Source: an uncultured Coriobacteriaceae bacterium (GTDB lineage Bacteria; Actinomycetota; Coriobacteriia; Coriobacteriales; Atopobiaceae). From it: DNA of 42,725 nucleotides. Shown one piece after another: positions 17,859 to 27,615 of the stretch. The stretch covers positions 1 through 42,725 of the forward strand of contig CADBYM010000042.1 in NCBI GenBank assembly GCA_902798915.1, given 5' to 3'. The position numbers and the translations under genes are program-made. The notes under the pieces were generated by a model. The model made no database searches. It worked only from the letters and a program-made list of their open reading frames with translations, and was not told where the DNA came from. Each line of letters begins with the position of its first letter. Position 1 is the first letter of the stretch.

Positions 17859-18998
17859 TTACGCCTCCTTCTCAACTACGGCGTCGTCGCCGAGGGTAAC
17901 GGTTTCCTCATCTGCAGAGCCAAAGGTTGCGCCGGCCTTGACGGTCGCACGCTCGGCCATGATCGCGTTGATGACCACGGCGTTCTCCTCGACGCGCGCG
18001 CCGGGGAAGAGGATGGAGTCCTTGACGATGGCGCCCTTGCCCACAAAGACGTCGGAGCTGATCACGGAGTGCTCGACGGAGCCCAGAATCGTGCAGCCAT
18101 TGTCGATGAGGGAGTCGTCAACCGAGCCCTTGGGGCCGACGAACGCGGGAGGACGGGTGGAGGAGTTGCTCATGATGGGGGCGTCCTGCGCGAAGAGGTC
18201 GAACGCGGGCTCCTCGCCGAGCAGCTCCATGTTGGCCTCGTGGAAGGAGGCAACGGTGCCGACGTCACGCCAATAGGCCTTGAACTGGTAGGTGTAGAGG
18301 CGCTTGCCCTCGGCGAGCAGCGTCGGGATGATGTCGCCACCGAAGTCGTGCGAGGAGTCTTCCTTCTCGGCGTCCTCCTTGAGGGTCTTGATCAGGACGT
18401 CGGCGTTGAAGATGTAGATGCCCATGGAGGCAAGGTTGCTCTTGGGCTCGGCCGGCTTCTCGACGAACTCCTCGATGCTGCCGTCCTCGCGCGTGTTCAT
18501 GATGCCGAAGCGAGGTGCGTCCTCCCACGGCACAGGCATGACGGCGACGGTGAGGTCGGCGTTGTTTGCCTTGTGCGTGGCAAGCATGTCCTCATAGTCC
18601 ATGCGATAGAGCTGGTCGCCCGAGAGGATGAGCACGTACTCGGGATCCTGGCCCTCGAGGTAGCCGAGGTTCTGGGTGATGGCGTCGGCGGTGCCAGCGT
18701 ACCAAGAGGCGCCCGTCTGCGTCGCGAACGGCGGAAGAATGGCAACGCCGCCGCCACGCTCGTCGAGGTTCCACGCCTCGCCGGTGCCGAGGTACTCATG
18801 CAGCAGGTACGGACGATACTGCGTGAGTACGCCCACCGTGCTGATCCCCGAATTCGCGCAGTTGCTCAGCACGAAGTCGATGATGCGATACTTGCCGCCG
18901 AACGAAACGGCCGGCTTGGCGACTTTGCTCGTAAGCACGCCCAGCCTGGACCCCTGCCCGCCGGCAAGAAGCATTGCAACGCATTCCTTCTTGCTCAT
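17859..18998 (-). CDS. glgC: Glucose-1-phosphate adenylyltransferase GlgC
   Basis: This 379-aa catalytic subunit makes ADP-glucose from ATP and glucose-1-phosphate, the committed step in bacterial glycogen synthesis. It shows the glycine-rich loop [14 protein letters not shown] at residues 10-23, [25 protein letters not shown], the metal/substrate segment [13 protein letters not shown], the glucose-1-phosphate site FVEKP and WRDVGT, then the C-terminal beta-helix. Length is normal. ATG 18998 follows AAAGGGGAAG. It sits 45 bp after glgP and 3 bp before glgD in the same operon. Confidence 0.96.
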   Translation of the reverse strand: MSKKECVAMLLAGGQGSRLGVLTSKVAKPAVSFGGKYRIIDFVLSNCANSGISTVGVLTQYRPYLLHEYLGTGEAWNLDERGGGVAILPPFATQTGASWYAGTADAITQNLGYLEGQDPEYVLILSGDQLYRMDYEDMLATHKANNADLTVAVMPVPWEDAPRFGIMNTREDGSIEEFVEKPAEPKSNLASMGIYIFNADVLIKTLKEDAEKEDSSHDFGGDIIPTLLAEGKRLYTYQFKAYWRDVGTVASFHEANMELLGEEPAFDLFAQDAPIMSNSSTRPPAFVGPKGSVDDSLIDNGCTILGSVEHSVISSDVFVGKGAIVKDSILFPGARVEENAVVINAIMAERATVKAGATFGSADEETVTLGDDAVVEKEA

Positions 18999-19043
18999 AG
19001 AACTTCCCCTTTCGTCACATTATCGCGACCAACACAAACTAAC

Positions 19044-21467
19044 CTATTCACCAACATGCCAGATTTCGTCGGCATATTCACGTATTGTTCGGTCAGAGGA
19101 GAAGAATCCGGACTTAGCCGTGTTATGAATCGATACACGGTTCCAATTTCGGGTGTCAGCGTAGCCACTCGTCAGCTCTTCCCATGCTTGGACGTAATCA
19201 TGGAAGTCACGACAGACGAGATACTGATCGTTGCTGACCAGAAGCTCGTCACGCACCAACTCGAAGTTGCCCGACTGGCGCGAGAAGGTGTCGTCGGTCA
19301 GTTGGTCGATGACGCGACCCAGGCGTGCACGATCGGCGTTGTACTCGTTCCACGCGTAATAGCGACCGCTCCGGACGAGGGCCTCGACCTCGGGCGTGCG
19401 CAGACCAAAGATCTTGATGTTCTCCTCGCCCACGAGCCCACAGATCTCCACGTTGGCGCCATCGTAGGTGCCGAGCGTGATGGCCCCGTTCATCATGAAC
19501 TTCATGTTGCCCGTACCCGAAGCCTCGGTGCCGGCCGTGGAGATCTGCTCCGAGATCTCGGTGCCGGGGTAGATGATCTGCGCGTTCGAGACGGCGAAGT
19601 TGGGGATGAAGACGACCTTGATGACGTCGTTGACGCGGGTGTCGTTGTTGATGACGTCGGCGACGCCGTTGATGAGGCGGATGACCTCCTTGGCAAAGAC
19701 ATAGCTCTGCGCGGCCTTGCCCGAGAAGATGAACGTCGTCGGCTGCGGGCGGAAGCTCGGGTCGTCGAGCATGCGGTTGTAGATGTCCATGATCTTGAAC
19801 ACGTTGAGCAGCTGGCGCTTGTAGGCGTGGAAGCGCTTGACCTGCGTGTCGAAGACGGACGTGGGGTCTACGACGATGCCGGTGGTCTCCTTGATGTAGG
19901 CCGCCAGGCGCTCCTTGGCCGTGAGCTTCGCGGCAGCCCAGCTCTCCAGGAACGCGTCATCGTCCTTGAGGGGCAGGAGCTTCTCGAACTCGTAGGCATC
20001 TGCGAGCCACTTGTCGCCAATCGCCTCGGTTATCAGGGCACTCAGGGCGGGGTTCGCGTTGGCGAGGAAGCGGCGATGGCTGATGCCGTTGGTCTTGTTG
20101 TTGAAGATCTCCGGCGTGAGGCGGTAGAAGTCCTTGAGGACGGTGTCCTTGATGATCTGCGTGTGCAGGGCGCTCACGCCGTTGACCGAGTGAGAGAAGA
20201 TCACGGAGAGGTTCGCCATGCGGACCTGGCCGTCCCACAGAATGGCGGTCTCTTGCAGCATGCTGGCCCAGTCGGAGCCCATGCGCGGGAAGGTCTCGCG
20301 GAAGCGGCGGTCAATCTCCTCGATGAACATGTACAGGCGCGGCAGGAGGTTGCGGAACATGTTGATGGGCCACTTCTCCAAGGCCTCGGGCAGCACCGTG
20401 TGGTTGGTGTAGGCGCACGTCTCGTGAGCAATCTTGAACGCGAGGTCGAAGTCCACGCCCTTCTCGTCTACGAGGATGCGCATGAGCTCGGGGCCGCACA
20501 TGGCGGGGTGCGTGTCGTTGGTGTGGACGCACACGTGCTCGCCCAGGTGCTCCCAGTCGGGACCGTACTCGTTCTCGTAGGTGCGCAGGATCGTCTGCAG
20601 GCCCGCGCTGACGAAGAGGTACTCCTGCTTGAGGCGCAGCAGCTTGCCGTGCTCGCCGGCATCCGCCGGATACAGAATCGTGGAGATGGCCTCGGCGTTG
20701 TAGCGGAAGCCGAAGGCGTCGGAATACCGGCCGTCGTTGAAGGCGTCGAGGTCGAAGTCGTCCTCGGCCGGCTCTGCCTTCCACAGGCGCAGCTTGTTAA
20801 CCTTGCCTCCGCCGTAGCCCACGATCTCCACGTCATACGGCACGGCCAGGATCTTCTCGGCGCCCTCGGTGGTAAACCAATAGCGCCCGTTCTCCTCGTG
20901 GCGCACCACGTGGCCACCAAACTGCACGGTGACGGCACTGGCGGTCTTGCGCGTCTCCCAAGGGAATCCATGCTCGAGCCAGGCGTCGGTCTTCTCGACC
21001 TGCCGACCGTCTTTGATCTCCTGACGGAAGAGGCCGTAGCGATACCGCATGCCGTTGCCGTAGCCTGCGATGCCCTCCTTGGCCATGGAGTCGAGGAAGC
21101 AGGCGGCAAGGCGTCCCAGGCCACCATTGCCCAAGCCGGGGTCGGCCTCATAGCTGCAAAGCTCGTCGAGGTCCATGCCCATGTCGTGCAGGCCCTCCTC
21201 GACGAGGTCGTGCACGCCGAAGTTGAGCAGGTAGTTATCGAGAAGCGGGCCAATCAGGAACTCGAGCGAGAAGTAATAGACCTTCTTCTCGCCGAGCGTG
21301 TGGGTGTCTACGTGCTCTACGCGAGCTCGATGCGCAATGAGCGAGGCAAGCACAAAGAAGCGCTCGCGCATGCTGGAGTCTTCGATGTCCTTGCCAAAGG
21401 TCTTGCGGCAGCGGTCACGATACTGCTTGATGAAGTCCTTCTTGCTACGAAAGATTGGGTTTGCCAT
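19044..21467 (-). CDS. glgP: Glycogen/starch/alpha-glucan phosphorylase
   Basis: This 807-aa PLP enzyme releases glucose-1-phosphate from glycogen or maltodextrin. The N-terminal half has GNGGLGRLAACFLDS, and the PLP-lysine segment EASGTGNMKFMMNG (near residue 650) and QISTAGTEASGTGN are intact. Length (about 800) matches the GT35 family. It is the first gene of the glg operon and so is co-transcribed with the synthesis genes. Its ATG follows AAAGGA by 7 bases. A TACCAT hexamer (minus strand, 21511-21506) about 40 bases upstream is a possible -10. Confidence 0.96.
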   Translation of the reverse strand: MANPIFRSKKDFIKQYRDRCRKTFGKDIEDSSMRERFFVLASLIAHRARVEHVDTHTLGEKKVYYFSLEFLIGPLLDNYLLNFGVHDLVEEGLHDMGMDLDELCSYEADPGLGNGGLGRLAACFLDSMAKEGIAGYGNGMRYRYGLFRQEIKDGRQVEKTDAWLEHGFPWETRKTASAVTVQFGGHVVRHEENGRYWFTTEGAEKILAVPYDVEIVGYGGGKVNKLRLWKAEPAEDDFDLDAFNDGRYSDAFGFRYNAEAISTILYPADAGEHGKLLRLKQEYLFVSAGLQTILRTYENEYGPDWEHLGEHVCVHTNDTHPAMCGPELMRILVDEKGVDFDLAFKIAHETCAYTNHTVLPEALEKWPINMFRNLLPRLYMFIEEIDRRFRETFPRMGSDWASMLQETAILWDGQVRMANLSVIFSHSVNGVSALHTQIIKDTVLKDFYRLTPEIFNNKTNGISHRRFLANANPALSALITEAIGDKWLADAYEFEKLLPLKDDDAFLESWAAAKLTAKERLAAYIKETTGIVVDPTSVFDTQVKRFHAYKRQLLNVFKIMDIYNRMLDDPSFRPQPTTFIFSGKAAQSYVFAKEVIRLINGVADVINNDTRVNDVIKVVFIPNFAVSNAQIIYPGTEISEQISTAGTEASGTGNMKFMMNGAITLGTYDGANVEICGLVGEENIKIFGLRTPEVEALVRSGRYYAWNEYNADRARLGRVIDQLTDDTFSRQSGNFELVRDELLVSNDQYLVCRDFHDYVQAWEELTSGYADTRNWNRVSIHNTAKSGFFSSDRTIREYADEIWHVGE

Positions 21468-21620
21468 ACACTAGTCCTTTACTCCGGTAACAAAGACGTC
21501 CGATTATGGTAGCGCAACATGCCGTTCTGCGCATGTAGAGCCTATGGGGTCCATGAGGGGACGGTCCCATGGGCCCCTATGGACTTGGCGCAGCCAATAA
21601 TGCGTTATCGGTTATGCGTG

Positions 21621-21649
21621 TTGCAGTCAATGGCGTAAATACCTATCCT
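21621..21649 (+). promoter_or_regulatory. Candidate sigma-70 type promoter of the pyridoxal kinase gene
   Basis: TTGCAG (21621-21626) and TATCCT (21644-21649) are separated by exactly 17 bases and lie 43 bases before the start codon. An imperfect palindrome around GGGGACGGTCCC (about 21546-21582) lies further upstream, between this gene and glgP. Confidence 0.4.
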
Positions 21650-21692
21650 TGCGTGCAGCGTCGGTCCATAAGTCCACGTGAAGGGAGAAACC

Positions 21693-22565
21693 ATGACTAA
21701 CGCAAGGAACATTCGTCTCTACGAACGAAGAGGGGCCTACATCCCTCGCATCGCCGCCGTTCACGACCTCTGCGGATACGGCAAGTGCTCGCTCGGCGTC
21801 GCCATCCCGGTCCTCAGTGCCGCCGGCTGTGACGTATGCCCCGTCCCCACCTCGCTCTTCTCGGCCCACACGAAGTTCCCCACTTGGCATATGCACGACA
21901 CTACCGACATGCTCACCCCCTACCTGGACGCCTGGAGGGAGGAGGGCATCGAGCTCGACGCCGTCTACTCCGGCTTCCTCGGCGCACCCGAGCAGGTCGG
22001 CGCCATCCAGCGCCTATACCAGGAGCATCCCGGCGCGCTGCGCATCGTCGATCCCGTGATGGGCGACGGTGGCCAGCGCTACCCCACCTACACGCCCGAG
22101 CTCTGCGCCGCCATGGGCGACCTCGTGGACGGTGCGGACGTGCTCACCCCCAACCTCACCGAGGCCTCCATCCTCACCGGCATCGAATACGCCGGGCAGG
22201 ACGTGGACGACACCTACGTCAACGAGCTGCTCGACGCCCTGCTTGGGATGGGTGCCAAGCACGTGGTGCTCAAGGGCATCGTGCATGGGGACGGCCTCAT
22301 CCGCAACGTGGTGACGGGCCAGGGCGTCGAGCGCTCCGAAGTCGCGAGCGAGCTGCTGCCCTACATGCTGCACGGCACCGGCGACCTCTACGCCAGCGCG
22401 CTGCTCGCCGCCATCATGGCCGGACGCGACCTCTACGCCGCAGTCGAGTTCGCCGGCACGCTCGTGCGCGACGCCATGCGCGTCACGCGCGCACAGCCCG
22501 ACTACGAGGTGCGCGGCGTGAGCTTCGAGACCGTCCTCGGCGAGGTGACGCAACTCCTCGCATAA
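21693..22565 (+). CDS. Pyridoxal/pyridoxamine kinase (PfkB/ThiD-like superfamily)
   Basis: This 290-aa cytosolic kinase is expected to phosphorylate pyridoxal, pyridoxamine or pyridoxine for PLP salvage. Family features are VHDLCGYGKCSL at the N-terminus, SAHTKFP, YSGFLGAPEQV, DPVMGDGGQ(R)Y, LTPNLTEA, and the ATP/anion hole HGTGDLYASAL carrying the catalytic Asp (GD) near residue 231. In canonical members this last motif reads GTGDLF. ATG 21693 follows AAGGGAGA by 4 bases, and the GTG at 21678 overlaps that site and is less likely. It is transcribed alone and divergent from glgP, whose enzyme needs PLP. Confidence 0.9.
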   Translation: MTNARNIRLYERRGAYIPRIAAVHDLCGYGKCSLGVAIPVLSAAGCDVCPVPTSLFSAHTKFPTWHMHDTTDMLTPYLDAWREEGIELDAVYSGFLGAPEQVGAIQRLYQEHPGALRIVDPVMGDGGQRYPTYTPELCAAMGDLVDGADVLTPNLTEASILTGIEYAGQDVDDTYVNELLDALLGMGAKHVVLKGIVHGDGLIRNVVTGQGVERSEVASELLPYMLHGTGDLYASALLAAIMAGRDLYAAVEFAGTLVRDAMRVTRAQPDYEVRGVSFETVLGEVTQLLA

Positions 22566-22573
22566 CGCAACGA

Positions 22574-22610
22574 CCCATGGGGGTTGTCCCTTGCGGACAG
22601 CTCCCATGGG
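22574..22610. terminator. Bidirectional terminator hairpin between convergent genes
   Basis: A 16-bp stem (574-589 with 595-610, two G-U pairs on the plus strand) with loop CTTGC lies exactly between the stops of the pyridoxal kinase and the flavoprotein gene. Confidence 0.75.
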
Positions 22611-22626
22611 CCCTTCCGACCGCCTC

Positions 22627-23625
22627 TCACTCGCTCTCCAACGCCTTGCCACTGCCGGCAATGAGAAGGCTGTTGAGCAGATAGATTTCGTCCCGCTTCG
22701 CAGCCTTATCCGCGAGTTTCTCGACCACCGGTTGCATGGCCTCCTCGTAGGGGTCCTCACCAAGCAGCGACGCGGCAAGCATCCTCGCCGAGGCGAGCGC
22801 GAAGTGTATGCCCCCGCCATCGATTGGCGAAGCCAACCCGGCGGCATCGCCGGCCAAAAAGATGTGCTCGTCCGCCCTCAGCAGGATGTCCTCACCCGTG
22901 GGGATGGGCGCGCCCCTCAGGACCGGCAGTGCGATGCCCATGTCCTCGCAAAACGACGAGAGCCACGCGCGACACTGTGTCGCGTCATCGCCATACGACA
23001 TGCAGCCAACGTTTGCATCCACACCGGATGGGATGTACCAGCAATACCCACGCTTTTTGGGGTCGTAGGCAAACACGATGTCCTCGCACGTGCAGCGCAC
23101 CATGCCCTCAAGCGCCATGACGGCACTTTGGGGTTCGCCGGTCGCGAGCCGCCTCACCACAGAGAGCGCGCCGTCCGCCCCGACGAGCGTGCCGTAGGAA
23201 AACTCGCATCTGGCACCCGTGCGCAAGTCTCGACAACTCACCACGCGTGCCCTCTGATCGAGGGCGAGGACGCGCATGCGGTCACGCACCTCACCGCCCG
23301 TCTCCACATAGCGGGCGAGGAGCCAGTCATCGAGGCGCTTGCGCAAGACCGTGGCATAGGTGCAACGAGAGACTGTCTCCTTCCCGAGGCAGCGAAACCG
23401 ATGGTGGGGCGGCCGCACGAGGGCCAGCTCCCCAAATGCCCCCCTCCCAAACGAAGCCACAAGCTCAGAGAGGCTCGACACGCCGAGTATGCCCCCGCAG
23501 AGCTTCTGCTTCCCCCACGCGTCGCGCAACTCCAGAACGAGGACACGCATGCCCGCCCGGCGCAAGCGCCAACCGAGGGCACATCCCGCCACGCCACCGC
23601 CAATCACGAGACAATCCACATCCAT
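22627..23625 (-). CDS. FAD-dependent oxidoreductase of the geranylgeranyl reductase family
   Basis: This 332-aa soluble or peripheral flavoprotein has an N-terminal dinucleotide fold (VIGGGVAGCALGWRL) and a CGG segment (QKLCGGILG). The GGR-family signature is seen as GYCWYIPSG...NVG, and a second FAD motif reads FLAGDAAGLASPIDGGGI. Family members reduce isoprenoid double bonds in lipids or chlorophyll side chains, but many paralogues act on unknown substrates. GGGGAGG lies 7 bases before the ATG. It is divergent from the lanthipeptide locus with a 137-bp shared upstream region. It may be unrelated housekeeping or may belong to the cluster, and nothing in the sequence decides this. Confidence 0.75.
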   Translation of the reverse strand: MDVDCLVIGGGVAGCALGWRLRRAGMRVLVLELRDAWGKQKLCGGILGVSSLSELVASFGRGAFGELALVRPPHHRFRCLGKETVSRCTYATVLRKRLDDWLLARYVETGGEVRDRMRVLALDQRARVVSCRDLRTGARCEFSYGTLVGADGALSVVRRLATGEPQSAVMALEGMVRCTCEDIVFAYDPKKRGYCWYIPSGVDANVGCMSYGDDATQCRAWLSSFCEDMGIALPVLRGAPIPTGEDILLRADEHIFLAGDAAGLASPIDGGGIHFALASARMLAASLLGEDPYEEAMQPVVEKLADKAAKRDEIYLLNSLLIAGSGKALESE

Positions 23626-23762
23626 ATGCAGGCCTCCCCAAAGGAAGCGTGTCGCACGCCCTTGACCGCAACACGCGCATTATTCGTCATGAGCGCTATG
23701 ATACGCCTAGTGGCCAAGGCCATGGGTCATCACAACTCTGGCACGAGAGGTAGGTGAGCGCC

Positions 23763-24758
23763 GTGCAGCGCGACAGACTGTTTGACCTTCTCTACGGCAT
23801 GCTCGCGGCAAAGGGCCGCGACGAGACGCTCTTCGGCGGAAGCCTCAGCACCGCCCGCAAGGCGTTCCGCCGCATGGCGCCCGAGGGCGACCTCGTACAC
23901 GCATACTTCGAGACCCCCCTGCTCGGCCCTCCGGCGCTTGACGTCCACTGCTCCCTCGAGCACAAGCAGTCTGCATGGCCCGTGGACGAGGATGCAGACG
24001 ATGCCTGGCGAACCGCCCTCGATTGGTTCCGCGAGGAGGGGCCGTTCGAGACGCAGGGCGAAGAGGTCATCTTGATGGCCGAGGCCGATACGGGCACGGG
24101 ACGGGCATCCCAGTCGGGCATGTATCTCATCCAACGTGAGCGGGCGGACATCGTGGCACCGTTTCTCATCGCGATGTCGGAGGCCGAAAGAATCGACACG
24201 TGGCAGCGCTTCGCACGGAGCCTTCCTCGAGGGTGGCATACGTCCTACGTCGGGTTCTTCCCCGGTCGCAGCAACAGTCTCCTGCGTGTGAACGCACACC
24301 CAACCGCAGTGGGAGCCATGGGTCTCGAAGAGGCATGGCGGTCCCTCGGCATCGACTGCAACAACCGGGTCACCGACCTTTGCCGCACCCTCCTGGCATG
24401 CGCACGTGGCCTGGACGTACAGATCGACGTGGATGGGGCGGGCCATCCCCAAGGTGCGTTTGGCCTCGAGTTTTATCTGGAGAACACCGCAACCGACCCC
24501 CTTGCAGACGGTGGTTCCGGAGCCCGCGCGGTTGCCATCCTCGAATCGTCGGGCCTGGCTGACGAGCGCTGGCGCCAAGCCGCCGACGCATGCCGCTCCA
24601 GGCGCGTATCCCTGCCGGGCGAGCATGGGCCACAATCAATCGTGGTGAGCGTGCGGCCCTTCTCCGTCAAGCTCAAGGTTCTCGACGGCAACCCACTTCC
24701 CGCCAAGCTCTACCTGCGCGGTGACGCGGGATTCGTGGCCCCCGCAGTAACGTCTTGA
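23763..24758 (+). CDS. Unrecognised 331-aa protein A of the lanthipeptide locus (paralogue of 28363-29358)
   Basis: I do not recognise the family. It is soluble, with no signal or TM segment. The start is taken as GTG 23763 because the paralogue starts at the same residue (MQRDRLFD) with the same AGGT-to-start spacing, and both then have exactly 331 codons. More than half of the residues are identical between the two. The blocks kept are AAKGRD, HAYFE.PLLG.P, AEADT.TG, SGMYLIQRERAD, ERFAR.LP.GW, LRVNAHP, FGLEF.L, RWQ.AADACRSR, VRPFSVK.KV and the C-terminal PLPAKLYL. It lies 52 bp upstream of lanM, so it is probably co-transcribed. A role in modification, binding or immunity for the lanthipeptides is inference from position only. 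Confidence 0.85.
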   Translation: MQRDRLFDLLYGMLAAKGRDETLFGGSLSTARKAFRRMAPEGDLVHAYFETPLLGPPALDVHCSLEHKQSAWPVDEDADDAWRTALDWFREEGPFETQGEEVILMAEADTGTGRASQSGMYLIQRERADIVAPFLIAMSEAERIDTWQRFARSLPRGWHTSYVGFFPGRSNSLLRVNAHPTAVGAMGLEEAWRSLGIDCNNRVTDLCRTLLACARGLDVQIDVDGAGHPQGAFGLEFYLENTATDPLADGGSGARAVAILESSGLADERWRQAADACRSRRVSLPGEHGPQSIVVSVRPFSVKLKVLDGNPLPAKLYLRGDAGFVAPAVTS

Positions 24759-24810
24759 ACTATGAAGCGTAGTCCTGAGGCCGTGTAGCGTCTGAGAGAG
24801 GAATCTTGCC

Positions 24811-27615
24811 ATGTGTCAGCCATGCGAGAGCATATCCGACGATGCCTGTCTGGAGGCATTGCTAAAACCCTATGTCACCCAGGCGACGAAGAGGCTTGAG
24901 GGAACCCGATTCCACAGCATGCTGTCGACGGCGTGTCAAGAGCAGCTCATGGACGGATTTGCGCAACAGCTCATCTCATGTGCCCAGAATACGTTAGACA
25001 CCATGGTCGCCGGCATACTCTCCAAAAAGATGTGGCTGTGGGGCCTCAACACCTCCCTTGCGCCAAGCGCAGAGCTGAGCGACGCGCGCTGCACCGTGGC
25101 GGCGCAAATCAAGGCGAGCGGTGGCGCCGTCGTTGACGATGCGGCCCCACTCTTGCGCCCCGTGCTCCAAAACCAAACGAATCGATTTGTGAAGACCACC
25201 GACGAGCTACTCGAACGCATATGGCAAGATCGTCACGACATTGCCTCCGAGCTGCTTGGGGGTGGCATACATGGTGAGATTGGCAGCATCGCAGGCATCG
25301 ACACGCATCTTGCGGATTCTCATAACGGAGGCAGAAGAACGGCCGTCGTAACCTGCGACGCAGGAATCTTTGTATACAAACCCCGCAGCTGCAGCGTCGA
25401 CCTCTGGTTCGCCCGCATCGCCGGGAAGTATCTTCCGGACGCCTTGCGACAACCCCACACGATTGTGCGAAACGACGATACCGGGCACTGGGGATTCGCG
25501 GAGTTTGTTGCGCGCAGGCCGGTGGAGGATGCGTCGGGCATCGCTCGGTATTGGCGCCACTTCGGTCGTGCGGCTGCGCTCTTCCAAGCTTTGGGATCGG
25601 AAGACCTGCACTGCGACAACTTCATCGCCATAGGTGACGTCCCCTCGCTCATCGACATGGAGTCGGTAATCACCAGTGAACCAACGCAGCAGGGCGACCC
25701 GCTGACGTCCCCCAACCTCGCATACGCATCCAAAGGCTTCGGGCGCGACATCCGAGGCACCCTTGCGATAAGCGCCTTGCTACCCGTACGCATGGGCAAG
25801 GATGATGACTCCAGCCCGCTCATTGCGCGCGGGCGCAAGTGCCTGCCGCTTTGGGAGGGAGACGAGCATGATGTGTGCGGCTACGAAGGCGACTTCCTGC
25901 GCGGTTTCGAGGAGGCTCTTGCGATGCTTGCCGCGCGCGCCAAAGAGTTGGAAGTCGACCTGCTGGCGGTTGAGCATATGCCCGTGCGCAGGATCTTGCG
26001 AGATACCGACGCGTACCACAGGCTGCTCAGGCGACTCTGCCAATGCGATGCATACGATTCGGCCAAGCGGAACGAGCTGTTGAGCATTCTTCATCGTCCC
26101 TTGGCGCACGGCAACGTCACGCAATCGCCGCTCGCAATGAGCGAGATTGCCTGCCTCCGCGAAGGAGACATCCCCTACTTCTACGCGGAGGCGGGATCGA
26201 ATAGAATCACGGGTTCGGACGGCACGTCCGATACGCGACTACTGGCCGCCAGCGCACAGGAACGTGCGCTCGAGCGTGTGCGATCGCTCGACCAAGCGCA
26301 CCGCTCGTTTTCCAAGGCAGTCCTTGAGGCAAACCTTTACCGGGCCATAGTGCGTGAAGACAGGCCGGTGCCCTCTTGCGTTCCGACGGAGGTGCCGTTG
26401 AGTGCCGATGAGGCCCTCGAGGAGGTTCTCGACATCTTCTGGAGCGTGGAGCGACTCGTGATCTTGTCGCCATCCGGGGAATCGTCGTGGCTATTCCGCA
26501 ACAGCCGTACCACGTTGATTCGTTCTACCGTGGAGTTTGGCGCGGGCCTTGGAGGTATGTCCGTCTTCCTTGCGGCGCTCGCGCCTCGCGTGCGCGACGA
26601 ACGGGTTCGCTCACGCGCATGTCACAGGCTTTCCGATTGTTTGGACAGGATCGAGGAGGTCATTGCCTGCCTCGAGATTGCGCGCATCATCCCCGAGCGG
26701 TCTGTGTGTTTTGGCATGTCAGAAGGCCTCGGCGGGGTCTTGCACGCACTCGACTTGGTTGTCGCCGCGCTTGACGAGAAGCAGGGCATGGAAGCGATGC
26801 GAAATCGTGCGCATGCCTTGAGAAAGCGCGTGTTGCGCGTGCTCCCGCATGCGGACATCGAGCACATGGCTTGCGTGGACGTTTATGCCGGCGGCGCGGG
26901 CTTGTTGCTTGCCCTCAGCGAGTCTCCCGTGGCGATGCGCGACGAGGGCGCCGCAGCACTGGCAAGGCGCCTCGTGCGGCGCCTGCTCGACCTGCGCAGC
27001 CTCGGCAAAGGAAAGCGCCTGTGCAACACCATGGATACCGCATGGCCCATCAGCGGCTTTGCGCATGGGCAGGCAGGTGTTGCCGCCGCATTGGCACAGG
27101 GAGCCGCAGCCTTTGCCATCGACGTCGAGACGGCCGTATGCGACGCGCTGTCCTTCGAGGCTGCAGCTTACAAAAGCGAAATCGGAACGTGGCCTGATTT
27201 GAGGAAGCTTCCGGCGTCCAATTCCTATATGCATGGCATTTGCTCCGGTGCACCAGGCGTAGGTCTTGCAGCGCTCATGGTGAACGAGTGCGCACGTGAT
27301 TCGTCGGAATGCGAAGTGGCGGAACAGCTGCTCGATCATGCCGAGAAGGCCTGTGCGAAGCTGTCTCCGCAGATGGTCGATACCCTATGCTGCGGAAACC
27401 TTGCGGTAGCTGAGTTCTTGCTTTCGTATGAGAGACGACGAGAGGCGGGACGGCTCCTCGCATGCATGGTCAGTCGCAAGCGAGCATTTGGTTCTTACAT
27501 TCTGCACCCTTCTCCATGGAGGCAGACGGACGAGCCGTCCTTCTTGTGGGGACTGGCCGGCATCGGCTATGTGCTCCTGCGCTACGTGGACCCTTCCCTT
27601 AGGCGCGTGTTCTAA
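24811..27615 (+). CDS. lanM: Class II lanthipeptide synthetase LanM (three-Cys, ProcM-like zinc site)
   Basis: This 934-aa bifunctional enzyme dehydrates Ser/Thr in a precursor and closes thioether rings. Residues about 90-470 are the kinase-like dehydratase domain (DUF4135): FVYKPRS (Lys190), EDLHCDNF (His267, Asp269, Asn270) and LIDMES (Asp282, Glu284). Residues about 560-934 are the LanC-like cyclase: GLGGVLHAL, GFAHGQAG, HGICSGAPG (Cys811) and LCCGN (Cys860-Cys861). Most LanM enzymes use Cys-Cys-His, whereas this has CCG, as in ProcM-type enzymes with three Cys ligands, which are known for broad substrate use. The C-terminus is FLWGLAGIGY. The precursor gene starts 132 bp downstream. Start ATG 24811 follows GAGAGGAA. 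Confidence 0.96.
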   Translation: MCQPCESISDDACLEALLKPYVTQATKRLEGTRFHSMLSTACQEQLMDGFAQQLISCAQNTLDTMVAGILSKKMWLWGLNTSLAPSAELSDARCTVAAQIKASGGAVVDDAAPLLRPVLQNQTNRFVKTTDELLERIWQDRHDIASELLGGGIHGEIGSIAGIDTHLADSHNGGRRTAVVTCDAGIFVYKPRSCSVDLWFARIAGKYLPDALRQPHTIVRNDDTGHWGFAEFVARRPVEDASGIARYWRHFGRAAALFQALGSEDLHCDNFIAIGDVPSLIDMESVITSEPTQQGDPLTSPNLAYASKGFGRDIRGTLAISALLPVRMGKDDDSSPLIARGRKCLPLWEGDEHDVCGYEGDFLRGFEEALAMLAARAKELEVDLLAVEHMPVRRILRDTDAYHRLLRRLCQCDAYDSAKRNELLSILHRPLAHGNVTQSPLAMSEIACLREGDIPYFYAEAGSNRITGSDGTSDTRLLAASAQERALERVRSLDQAHRSFSKAVLEANLYRAIVREDRPVPSCVPTEVPLSADEALEEVLDIFWSVERLVILSPSGESSWLFRNSRTTLIRSTVEFGAGLGGMSVFLAALAPRVRDERVRSRACHRLSDCLDRIEEVIACLEIARIIPERSVCFGMSEGLGGVLHALDLVVAALDEKQGMEAMRNRAHALRKRVLRVLPHADIEHMACVDVYAGGAGLLLALSESPVAMRDEGAAALARRLVRRLLDLRSLGKGKRLCNTMDTAWPISGFAHGQAGVAAALAQGAAAFAIDVETAVCDALSFEAAAYKSEIGTWPDLRKLPASNSYMHGICSGAPGVGLAALMVNECARDSSECEVAEQLLDHAEKACAKLSPQMVDTLCCGNLAVAEFLLSYERRREAGRLLACMVSRKRAFGSYILHPSPWRQTDEPSFLWGLAGIGYVLLRYVDPSLRRVF

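Noticed and set aside
11720..21512. Very long plus-strand open frames opposite the glycogen genes (for example 11720-15073 and 17046-21512)
   Set aside because: They are antisense shadows of high-GC genes, with composition typical of complement frames (His/Val/Ala/Arg-rich) and no domain match. The minus-strand genes have complete catalytic motifs.
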